A stretch of 64,000 nt of DNA from Aureibacter tunicatorum (GTDB taxonomy: Bacteria; Bacteroidota; Bacteroidia; Cytophagales; Cyclobacteriaceae). A program made the position numbers and the translations under genes. The DNA is taken from positions 4,730,000 to 4,793,999 of the forward strand of contig NZ_AP025305.1 of assembly GCF_036492635.1 (NCBI RefSeq). The letters run 5' to 3'. Under the pieces are notes generated by a model. The model was not told the origin of the DNA and made no database searches. It was given only the letters and a program-made list of their open reading frames with translations. Below, one piece after another: positions 18,250-26,513 of this stretch. How positions within the stretch are numbered: position 1 is the stretch's first letter; each line of letters opens with the position of its first letter.

Positions 18250-19689
18250 TTAACAACATTCCTCATATTCATAAATCAGCTTGCGCTCGGTCTTCGTATC
18301 CAGCTTGTCAAGCTTGTTAAGCTCTCTGGTTAGAGCACGCGTTAATTGCGGCTTTCCTATCAAGCCTTCGTTTTCTTCGAAGCCCAAAACCATCGCTTGT
18401 TGTAGCACATTCACGATATTCGCGCCTGTCAACTCAAAATTCTTGGCGAAAAACTTGAAGTCAAACTCTCCATCCTTAGGTATTTCATCATTGAATACTC
18501 GCTCCCAAAGCATCTTGCGAGTTTCTTCACTAGGCGATGGAAAATGAACCAAAGTCTGAAACCTTCGTAAGAAGGCTTTGTCCAAGTTCGTTTTGAAGTT
18601 GGTCGCCACGATAACGGTTCCCGGAAATCTTTCCACTCTTTGCAGCAAATAAGAAACCTCTTGGTTCGCATAACGGTCATTGCTGCTGCTGGTCTCGCTA
18701 CGCTTGCCGAAGATAGCGTCACCTTCATCAAAAAACAAGATCCACTCATGTTGCTCTGCAATATCAAAAACCTGCTTCAGATTCTTCTCAGTCTCGCCAA
18801 TATACTTGGACACCAATTTCGACAAATCAACCCGATACACTTCCATTCCAGTCAATTTTCCGATCAAGGTGGAAGCCAGAGTCTTTCCTGTTCCCGACGG
18901 TCCATAAAACAAAGCGCGATACCCGGGCAGAACTTTTCTCGCAACAGCAGGAACGCTTCGCATCGCATTTCTTTGATTCACCCAGCTCAGTATTTCTTCC
19001 AGCTGCTTCTCGGTCTTTCTATTCACGACCATGTCATCCCAATCCTGATGGGTGCTTATCTTCTCCGCAGGAAATGAGCTGCTCAAAGCAGGGATATACG
19101 ATTCATTCCAAAGTATCTTATTCAATACAAATGGATTCACTTTAAGCGCTGAAGCAGTATAAGGCAGCGTTCCTTCTCCTGACTCCAGTTGAATTATATT
19201 CTTATTGATCAGAGTAGAGTTGGCATCGAAAAGCTTCAACATTTTCAACTTAATCGAGAACTTCACATGGCCACCTTCATCGCAATGGCTTAAAAGGTAA
19301 ATAGCCGTCTCTATCGTCGGAATAAACCCTTGATAAGAATGATGAAAGTTCACTCCGCCAATCACCAAAGACTGCTTCATGTTTTTCTCCACTATCAGCT
19401 TTTGATAGATTTCAGGAGCAACATATTGAGCTAAAGTAAGCGCCAAAACCAACCTTTCGCTAAAAGTCAATTCAAACAACAAGTCAACCACATATACGCC
19501 TTTACCTCTTAAAGCTGCATAGTCTGCAAGCGGCACAGGCTGAGGAGGAACCGCAGGAGGACTTATTGTCTCGCTATTTTCCACGCCATCTGATTCTTCG
19601 CTTTCGTCTTTAGCCTTGTCAGGCAATATATAGTTGATAAACTGGTTCAGCCATTCCAGCTCTTTGTAAATGATCCCTTCTTCAGTCAT
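18250..19689 (-). CDS. eCIS AAA+ ATPase (Afp15-like), copy C
   Basis: A 479-residue paralogue with Walker A GPSGTGKT at 263-270 and Walker B around D321/E322 (ILFFDEGDAIFG). The core is clearly homologous to copies A and B, but at protein level it carries many more substitutions (for example WNESYIPAL against WNKPYVPAM), so it is outside the recent conversion event. The N-terminal domain resembles that of copy A more than copy B (IGGVNFHHSYQGFIPTIETAIYLL) and carries an extra proline-rich insert (about residues 43-55, SPPAVPPQPVP). It is divergent from the first DUF4157 payload gene, 221 bp away, and marks the left edge of the DUF4157 region. Confidence 0.87.
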   Translation of the reverse strand: MTEEGIIYKELEWLNQFINYILPDKAKDESEESDGVENSETISPPAVPPQPVPLADYAALRGKGVYVVDLLFELTFSERLVLALTLAQYVAPEIYQKLIVEKNMKQSLVIGGVNFHHSYQGFIPTIETAIYLLSHCDEGGHVKFSIKLKMLKLFDANSTLINKNIIQLESGEGTLPYTASALKVNPFVLNKILWNESYIPALSSSFPAEKISTHQDWDDMVVNRKTEKQLEEILSWVNQRNAMRSVPAVARKVLPGYRALFYGPSGTGKTLASTLIGKLTGMEVYRVDLSKLVSKYIGETEKNLKQVFDIAEQHEWILFFDEGDAIFGKRSETSSSNDRYANQEVSYLLQRVERFPGTVIVATNFKTNLDKAFLRRFQTLVHFPSPSEETRKMLWERVFNDEIPKDGEFDFKFFAKNFELTGANIVNVLQQAMVLGFEENEGLIGKPQLTRALTRELNKLDKLDTKTERKLIYEYEECC

Positions 19690-19910
19690 GAGTAAATGAA
19701 AGTTAATGAAAACCCTAATACCAAAGATCTAATTTATGCCTTTTTCAAGCCTCTTGATGATACTATTTTTTGAAATACAAATATCATTTTATTCATAAAT
19801 AAACTAAATCTCAATTTCGCACTTTGTTGTATATACTATATTTGTAATTACAATATTTGTTTTATTACTTTAGCATATAATTTTACTTCACCCATAATCT
19901 CATTTATCGC

Positions 19911-21116
19911 ATGAAACAAGAAGAACAAAATCAGCACAATTGGAAAAACACCCTGCAAAAAAAGGCCGATCATTATCAAAAACAGAATTGGGTCAACACT
20001 CAGCTTAAAAAAAGAAACGACTCCAAGAGCGAACATTCATTCGAGTCAAATAATCATTTATCAATAACTCAAATGATGGCTGATATCGAAAACTCAAAAA
20101 ACAGCGATCAGTATAAACTATGGAACACTACTGCTGACCAGCTTCCGGTTCAAAAGCAAAGCATGCCCAAACAAAATAATACAGGCATGCCTGATCAGCT
20201 AAAATCAGGAATTGAAAACCTATCAGGCCACTCAATGGACGATGTTAAAGTGCATTACAACTCAGACAAACCCGCCCAATTTCAAGCCCATGCTTTTGCT
20301 CAAGGCTCGAATATTCATATAGCTCCCGGTCAGGAAAAGCACTTGGCTCACGAAGCTTGGCACGTTGTGCAACAAAAAGAAGGCAGAGTCAAACCTACCA
20401 TGCAAATGAAAGGTGGCGTGAATGTCAACGACGACATAGGCTTGGAAAAAGAAGCTGATGCAATGGGAGCAAGAGCTTTGCAGATGAAAAACGAAGGATC
20501 CCAATCCTTTGGATTGTCAAACAATGAATCTGAAAAATTCATAGCACAAAGAAAAACGCATGAACCTTCCAATCAACCTCTTCAATTAAAAACAAACGAA
20601 AATGCTTCAAGCAGCTCAGCTGTTGTCCAAAGAATGGGAACCGGACTAAGTTTGCTTTTGGCTGGCATCGGGTCGTTAGTCGCTCATCAAGTGTTGACAT
20701 ACATCAACAAGAAGAACATGGAGAGCGACGACACATTGGTGGGCAAAGAAAACCCTTACGATGAAGGAGGAAAAGGAAAATTGCAGATTAGAAAGTATCA
20801 TGCATTTGTTGAAAATGAAAAAAATCCGTTCTGGCATGTATGGCTCACTTATAAATTTGAAGATGGAACAGAATTCAAAATCGCCGAAAGAGGTAATGGA
20901 AGGGAAAATTGGAAAGACTATCCGGTCATATCCGAAACCACTATCAGCAATAATCAGTTGGCCCGAATACTGGAAAAAGATGATGATATCAACGACAAAT
21001 ACTGGCCAAGCCTATATGGTCCAGGTTGGAATGATTGCCATACTTGGCTAAAAATCGTGCAAAACTATGCAGGTGTCAACTCGCCACTGACCACACCAAG
21101 ATTTAATAATGACTAA
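19911..21116 (+). CDS. eCIS core (DUF4157) payload with a permuted papain-like C-terminal domain
   Basis: A 401-residue protein in the shared payload layout. The N-terminal motif (KKADHYQKQNW, residues 17-27) is the most divergent of the six. A VQKQ site at about 80 is followed by the DUF4157 core, from [16 protein letters not shown] (91) to beyond the HEAWH motif (147-151), with a second acidic element LEKEADAMGARA near 178-189. A QR junction is at 240-241. A hydrophobic stretch (242-262) could insert in a membrane. The C-terminal part has H309 in FWHVWLTY and C376 in NDCHTW, a His-before-Cys order that recalls circularly permuted papain-like hydrolases such as LRAT or PPPDE proteins. That assignment is tentative. 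There is no signal peptide. Confidence 0.75.
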   Translation: MKQEEQNQHNWKNTLQKKADHYQKQNWVNTQLKKRNDSKSEHSFESNNHLSITQMMADIENSKNSDQYKLWNTTADQLPVQKQSMPKQNNTGMPDQLKSGIENLSGHSMDDVKVHYNSDKPAQFQAHAFAQGSNIHIAPGQEKHLAHEAWHVVQQKEGRVKPTMQMKGGVNVNDDIGLEKEADAMGARALQMKNEGSQSFGLSNNESEKFIAQRKTHEPSNQPLQLKTNENASSSSAVVQRMGTGLSLLLAGIGSLVAHQVLTYINKKNMESDDTLVGKENPYDEGGKGKLQIRKYHAFVENEKNPFWHVWLTYKFEDGTEFKIAERGNGRENWKDYPVISETTISNNQLARILEKDDDINDKYWPSLYGPGWNDCHTWLKIVQNYAGVNSPLTTPRFNND

Positions 21117-21538
21117 TTCACCAATCAATAATCAGCTAAGAGTAAATTCTTGGCTGATTCCATAATTTAATCCCTCCAAACTCTTCATAGTAAATTAGCT
21201 ATTGAATCCATTCAATTTCGCACAATATCATTTCCCTTTCAGACTTTTTCTATTTATAGTTTCCTATTTCTTAAGAGAGACAAATAACTAATCTTGAATT
21301 CCAGCTATTCAGCATCATTTTTTAATCATTTAAAAAACACGAATAATAATTCACTAATAAATTCATATATAAATATTTACAATAAAAACAGATAAACATT
21401 TTTATTTATAAACTCTATCAAACTAATTTATAGTTAAATATTTTTAGAGAAAATTTATAATAAACTTATTTATATATGTATATTTAATCATTCGTTAGGT
21501 TTCCCACTTATTTCACTACAACCACTATCACAAGCCAC
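21117..21538. other. AT-rich intergenic region, no gene seen
   Basis: These 422 bp between two DUF4157 payload genes hold no convincing reading frame and no clear hairpin terminator. The second half is extremely AT-rich (long runs such as AATTTATAATAAACTTATTTATATATG) and probably contains the promoter of the next gene, but I cannot place a Bacteroidota TTTG/TAnnTTTG pair with confidence. Confidence 0.5.
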
Positions 21539-24079
21539 ATGGACAAAACTGCGCATCAATTCCAGCAAAACAATGCAGCACAGTTAAAGGCGGACCAAAG
21601 AATGAAAGCCAACTGGATTGCTCAGCAGAAAAAAAAGGATAACACAATCACATCGGAAAACAGCAAATTCGAATCCAACCAACTTGGTATTGCCCAATTA
21701 AGCGCGGAAATGACTGCCGCAACATCAAGCGACCAATTTCTTGCATGGAATACTCCTCCACCTCAACAGCCAACTCAATTGCAAAAAAATGAAGGCTCGG
21801 AGAATATCGCCTCCAGTGCAAAACACACAAATAATACAGGGTTGCCCGACAATTTGAAAAGTGGCATTGAAAACTTATCCGGATATTCCATGAGCGATGT
21901 CAAAGTGCACTACAATTCCGACAAACCCGCCCAACTGCAAGCGCATGCTTATGCGCAAGGTACAGACATCCACCTAGCTTCGGGACAAGAAAAACATCTT
22001 CCTCACGAAGCTTGGCATGTCGTCCAACAAAAACAAGGCAGAGTGAAACCAACCAAGCAAATGAAAGGCAAGGTAAACATCAATGATGATAACGGACTTG
22101 AAAAGGAAGCGGATATCATGGGAGCCAAAGCATTGAGTATCGGACAAAGCAATGGCGACATGCCAACCCAACTAAAGGATAATGATACGCTCGAAATCAT
22201 CCAAAGACAATTCGCCCCAGCTATCACTTCAAGCAAAGCTCACCTCAGAAATGGAGGACAATGGGGAAATAAAATTGGCAATGATATTAATTCCGGTTCT
22301 GAGATAGTCGTAGATAGAAACCAGCAAATGACTCAAAATCGAGGTCTTTTGAGCAATGTTACGTGGACAAAAGCAGTTAATGTTACTGGCGCCAACTGGA
22401 ATTGGGCCAACCATAATGGAGCAAATACCTACATCAGAAACTCCAGAATAGGAAATGACAAAGCCTACCCTCTTAATGCCGATGATAGTTTCAAACCCAA
22501 TGGAAGAGCCAAATCACCTAAACCAAAGTACAACTGGCATCATCATGTGGGAGAATTCATCGAAATTGAAGAAAGCTATACTGATCCGAATTCAAAAATC
22601 GCTTATGTAAACAATATCCTTAGAAGAGTTAACCCTCAAACGGGACAAGTAGTGAACAACCTTAGCGCTGATGAACAGCGTCAACTTGACGACAATGCCA
22701 TGCTAACCTATTTGAAAAGCCGTGTAAAATCGACTCTGGAAAATGCGATAAATGGCTTGCCTTGGCAAGATCAACTTACAACAGATCACAACATTGATAA
22801 AATCATAATGTATGATGACTCGAGCAAGGCTTTGAGATGGCAAAGGTTCGGGGCTACAATCAGTGGCACTAAGTACGTTTCATATTTAAAATGGCTTTTG
22901 GCCAATGATGGCCCTTTTCATCGCATTGGAGAAGGAGCTGTTTCAGTTAGAAACTCTTTGGAGTATTGGAGAAAATCTCTTTTGCCGCCTAATGGCGATG
23001 GCGTTACTATCAAATCCATTAGCCTCAGTGGTAGCGATTTGCATGATTCAGGTCTGGGTGTCATGTTTGTAAAATTCAACAAAGCAAATGCCGGGGGAGG
23101 AGCTGATTATCATGCTGCAGGTGATCATGAAGTGGTTGTCAAACCGGAAAACCGTGACTTGGAGCATAAATTTTTCGGAACTGAAGAAAATAGTTTAGCG
23201 AATACAATCAACGAAACTTTAGAACTTGACAATGCAGATAAATTAGCGACTTATAAACAAAAAGTACATGCCAACTTTGGGTCGATGTGCGAAAAAGTCA
23301 TCGGCAGCGACCCTCAAAAGATAGAACAAAATGAAAAAATGGGATTAACGCAAGCTGTTAAAGAAGCTTTGGTCTTTGTCTTGGTTACTGGTTTGACAGA
23401 TTTGCATCATGAAAACGTTCTTTGGGATAATAATGGAAAACCATATCTTATAGATGCCGACAATGCACTCAAAATGAAATATATGAATCCGCAAACCGCG
23501 AGTCTACAAACTGGATTCAGCGATTACGGAATTACTAAAGAACAACAAGATAACATATATAACGGCGCTGATGACTATGAATCGTCATTCCTTCAAGCTC
23601 TGAAAGATCCAAACTCGCAACCGCAAAGACGACTGCTCTTAAAAGTAAAGCAAGCCTTCGCCAACTCCAGAGGTCGTACCGTGCCTATTGAAACAAAAGC
23701 TTGGGGAGGTCGCCTTAAAGCATTCATTCTTACCAGAGAACTTGGACAGGATACGGATACTTACCAAAATGATCCTGTATCTACCAAATGGGAGTATTGC
23801 GACAAGTTCGCTGATTCATTGCCGGAAGGAAAAGGAGTCGAAGCTCCAGGCTTGGAAGGTGAAGTAGGCATCAGAAACGGAACAAATGGCAACTTCCAAC
23901 ATGATACTGAAAAGGCTCAAATATTTGCGGATTTGACAGTAGGACAAATTCCATTTTATGTCTATCGATATGACAACGGCCATATCTTGCATAATGATCA
24001 AGTAATCTGGCATGGGCAAACTATCGACGAACGCATGGCCGGACTATTCGAAAGATTCCCAAATCAAGTGACTAATTAA
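21539..24079 (+). CDS. eCIS core (DUF4157) payload with a LanM/DUF4135-like kinase-fold domain
   Basis: An 846-residue payload. The N-terminal motif KADQRMKANWIAQQ is at residues 17-30. The DUF4157 core follows with HEAWH at 156-160 and LEKEADIMGAKA after it, then a QR junction at 222-223. The large C-terminal region contains a pattern resembling the catalytic kinase-fold domain of class II lanthipeptide synthetases (DUF4135). It has a DLHDSGLGVMFVKF segment, then HEVVVKPENRDLE with a candidate ATP-binding lysine, then DLHHENVLW (H623, H624, N626) and YLIDADN (D639, D641). No cyclase domain follows, so a protein or lipid kinase toxin is likelier than peptide maturation. The last 100 residues are separate and unrecognised. 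No lipoprotein gene is linked, so the target may be eukaryotic, but that is inference. Confidence 0.72.
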   Translation: MDKTAHQFQQNNAAQLKADQRMKANWIAQQKKKDNTITSENSKFESNQLGIAQLSAEMTAATSSDQFLAWNTPPPQQPTQLQKNEGSENIASSAKHTNNTGLPDNLKSGIENLSGYSMSDVKVHYNSDKPAQLQAHAYAQGTDIHLASGQEKHLPHEAWHVVQQKQGRVKPTKQMKGKVNINDDNGLEKEADIMGAKALSIGQSNGDMPTQLKDNDTLEIIQRQFAPAITSSKAHLRNGGQWGNKIGNDINSGSEIVVDRNQQMTQNRGLLSNVTWTKAVNVTGANWNWANHNGANTYIRNSRIGNDKAYPLNADDSFKPNGRAKSPKPKYNWHHHVGEFIEIEESYTDPNSKIAYVNNILRRVNPQTGQVVNNLSADEQRQLDDNAMLTYLKSRVKSTLENAINGLPWQDQLTTDHNIDKIIMYDDSSKALRWQRFGATISGTKYVSYLKWLLANDGPFHRIGEGAVSVRNSLEYWRKSLLPPNGDGVTIKSISLSGSDLHDSGLGVMFVKFNKANAGGGADYHAAGDHEVVVKPENRDLEHKFFGTEENSLANTINETLELDNADKLATYKQKVHANFGSMCEKVIGSDPQKIEQNEKMGLTQAVKEALVFVLVTGLTDLHHENVLWDNNGKPYLIDADNALKMKYMNPQTASLQTGFSDYGITKEQQDNIYNGADDYESSFLQALKDPNSQPQRRLLLKVKQAFANSRGRTVPIETKAWGGRLKAFILTRELGQDTDTYQNDPVSTKWEYCDKFADSLPEGKGVEAPGLEGEVGIRNGTNGNFQHDTEKAQIFADLTVGQIPFYVYRYDNGHILHNDQVIWHGQTIDERMAGLFERFPNQVTN

Positions 24080-24105
24080 AAAAAGATATTAAACACCTGA
24101 ATTTT

Positions 24106-24135
24106 CAAACTGGCGAGCTCTAATTCACCAGTTTG
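24106..24135. terminator. Bidirectional hairpin between payload and S41 peptidase genes
   Basis: An 11 bp stem with one mismatch (CAAACTGGCGA with TCACCAGTTTG) and an 8-base loop lies between two convergent genes. The U-runs are weak. Confidence 0.5.
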
Positions 24136-24162
24136 TATTGCTTGATGACATAAAAACACAAA

Positions 24163-25245
24163 CTACATTTCCTCCACAAGTTCTTTCTGAAGAAACTCAA
24201 TCGCTGTTCTAAGCACTGGATCTGTTCCTTTTTCCAAATCAGTCGGATTGTTTCTAACTTCAATCTCCGGACTTATGCCAATTCCTTCAAAATTTTCCAT
24301 TGACTTGGAGAAAAACTGCTGATTGGATAAACTGGCTTTCCACTTGTTCGGTAATTTGAAAAAGTACATATCTGAAAATATTCCTTCCGTAGTATCACCA
24401 ATCAAAGTAACATAAGACAGGTCTTTCATCATCAATACAAACACCTCTGCGGCGCTTGCTGTAAAGTCGCTGGTAAGTATTACGATAGGCTTTTTTGTGA
24501 ACTGAAAACTCCCTTTGGGCTTGATTTCTCTGTACTTTAAATCCGTATAAGCCTCCTTTCCCTTGATCTTAGTCTTTTCGTAATGGCCAATGCTTTCCTC
24601 TCTCACAAATCTACCGGCAAGCAAATACGAAATATAATCCCATCCTCCGCCATTAAATCTAAGATCAACAATGACTCCCTCCTTAGTATTAAACGCCTCC
24701 AATGCATTATCAAAAGCCTTGTTGATTTTACCCAGCTTCAATGCTTCAGTCATTTCATCCAGTCTCAAATAACCGAATCTATCAGATACTCTGTATTGAA
24801 AATTCGTCTCCTCCGTTATATCAACTCTATTCGCTTCGCTAAATCCATATTGCTGAAATTCTTGATTCATAATCGATTCAAACGCCAAAATATTCATTTC
24901 CGAATCCAACACAGACATAAAGTGAAACCCGTATGGCGCGCCGCATTCGATGTTTTCATTTTCGGCAAACATTGGCTCTAATGTAACGTGACCATCCTTA
25001 AGCTCTTGAAGCATGGAACAACTAACTTCAAACAACTCTTCATTGCTTGTATTCTCATTGATTCTGGGACGATATACAGTATAAATATTATCCCAATCGA
25101 TTTGCTTTAAATTGAAATTAGCGTATCGCTGATCAAATGTATTCCAAAGTTTATCAAAATTCTGAATAGGGTCGTCTACATCATCTTTTTGTGAAAATGC
25201 AGGGATATTCAATGCGAGAAATAAAAAAACTAAAGAGAATCTCAT
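24163..25245 (-). CDS. Secreted S41-family (C-terminal processing-like) peptidase
   Basis: A 360-residue protein with a signal peptide (cleavage near AFSQ, about residue 19). The catalytic domain carries the S41 landmarks: ELKDGHVTL (82-90), GYLRLDEM, VIVDLRFNGGGWD (191-203), the probable nucleophile S264 in TASAAEVF, and GDTTEGIFSD (283-292). Family members are serine peptidases acting in the periplasm or on the cell surface. There is no obvious PDZ domain. It lies on the strand opposite to the payload genes, beside an SMP-30-like lipoprotein, and nothing in the sequence links it to the eCIS. It may be a housekeeping gene between the payload blocks. Confidence 0.85.
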   Translation of the reverse strand: MRFSLVFLFLALNIPAFSQKDDVDDPIQNFDKLWNTFDQRYANFNLKQIDWDNIYTVYRPRINENTSNEELFEVSCSMLQELKDGHVTLEPMFAENENIECGAPYGFHFMSVLDSEMNILAFESIMNQEFQQYGFSEANRVDITEETNFQYRVSDRFGYLRLDEMTEALKLGKINKAFDNALEAFNTKEGVIVDLRFNGGGWDYISYLLAGRFVREESIGHYEKTKIKGKEAYTDLKYREIKPKGSFQFTKKPIVILTSDFTASAAEVFVLMMKDLSYVTLIGDTTEGIFSDMYFFKLPNKWKASLSNQQFFSKSMENFEGIGISPEIEVRNNPTDLEKGTDPVLRTAIEFLQKELVEEM

Positions 25246-25308
25246 GCTGAAAAGAATTTATGTTATTCAGTAAATTACATTAAAAAACGATTAAAATTTA
25301 TAATCTTT

Positions 25309-26232
25309 TTAATTTTCCTTTCTCCACAATTCAAAGCTTCTTCCCGGGTAATCAGTCCGAAAATACTCTATAACTCCTCGATCTTGCACAGTCACAAAAC
25401 AAGTCCTGCCATCCATTCCACCATAAGCGACATTTGCGGCTCTAGTGCCTTTCGTCATTGCCAGCTTCAATACTTCTCCTTTAGGATTCATATACATGAC
25501 AAGCCCTCGATTCCATACGCAAAGCCAAAAATTGCCCAAGCTATCACATCTCATTCCATCCAAATCATAGCCTTCAAAAGTATTTAGCAAAGTCTTGTTG
25601 CTAATATCTCCATCTAAGCTTAAGTCATATCTCCATACTTTACCTGTATTCGTCTCGCTGCAATACAAACTTCGATTGTCGGTACTTACTTCTATGCCAT
25701 TGACTGCTGATAAATCGTCAGTCAAAAGCTCCAAATCTCCGTCAGGATTTCCTCTCCATATTTGGCCTGTTTGAGTGATAAAATCCGGTGCGGAAACAAA
25801 ATAAAGATCATTGTCCATTATCGCTATATCATTAGGCTCATTTAGCCGAACATCCTCAGCAAGCACAGTCAATATTTTATCCGGTGTAAGTTTCAATATT
25901 TTACGGTTTCTCTGATCCGCTATGATCATATTTCCTTTCGAATCAAAGCGCATTCCATTAGCGTGAGAATTCGGAAATAGTTCAGCATACAAACTCGCAT
26001 GACCTTGTTGGTCTACCTCGCCGACTGTTCCCGAATACTCAAAGTTCATAGCAAACAACAAACCCGATGAGTCGACAGCCGGCCCTTCAACACCGTCTGA
26101 AAATACTTGATCTGTATAGTCCTCAGTATACACAACTGGTGGATTTGCTGTTTCGTCTCCGCCATCGCAAGCGAATAATAAAAGCATAGTCCCTATACTA
26201 ACTAAACGCGAAATTTGTCTTAACATAAACAA
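25309..26232 (-). CDS. SMP-30/gluconolactonase-like beta-propeller lipoprotein
   Basis: A 307-residue protein with a lipoprotein signal peptide (lipobox LFAC, about residue 22). The mature part has repeated propeller-type strands: EGPAVDSSGLLFAMNF, GMRFDSKGNMIIADQRN, LNEPNDIAIMDNDLYFV, GIEVSTDNRSLYCSE and DGMRCDSLGNFWL. These are typical of the SMP-30/LRE-like six-bladed fold, whose members hydrolyse sugar lactones or bind metals. The substrate cannot be read from sequence. It is 63 bp upstream of the S41 peptidase on the same strand and may be co-transcribed with it. Confidence 0.82.
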   Translation of the reverse strand: MFMLRQISRLVSIGTMLLLFACDGGDETANPPVVYTEDYTDQVFSDGVEGPAVDSSGLLFAMNFEYSGTVGEVDQQGHASLYAELFPNSHANGMRFDSKGNMIIADQRNRKILKLTPDKILTVLAEDVRLNEPNDIAIMDNDLYFVSAPDFITQTGQIWRGNPDGDLELLTDDLSAVNGIEVSTDNRSLYCSETNTGKVWRYDLSLDGDISNKTLLNTFEGYDLDGMRCDSLGNFWLCVWNRGLVMYMNPKGEVLKLAMTKGTRAANVAYGGMDGRTCFVTVQDRGVIEYFRTDYPGRSFELWRKEN

Positions 26233-26513
26233 GAAGTTTATTCTTCATCTGCAAAAACAAGACAAATATTGGTTGTCTTAGAATTATGTTGTGAGATTAT
26301 TCATATATCTCATGATCAAAAAAAATTGAATAATATACATCAATAAATCACAGTAATTCAATGTCTAAAATTTCCATAAAAAGTATTTTTTATGAATATT
26401 TACACATATCTGTTAATTTTTCACCTATTTTTTAACAGCTCAAATCAACTCATTGGAAACTGTAAAAAGTTGAGACTTTTTGAGGAACAAACAAACTGCA
26501 ACCCATACCATCG

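Noticed and set aside
21539-24079. Lanthipeptide biosynthesis cluster suggested by the LanM-like motif
   Set aside because: There is no cyclase domain, no precursor peptide gene and no lanthipeptide transporter beside it, and the protein carries the payload chassis.
24163-26232. S41 peptidase and SMP-30-like lipoprotein as part of the injection system
   Set aside because: Both have ordinary secretion signals, lie on the opposite strand, lack the payload motif and belong to common envelope families; only proximity links them.
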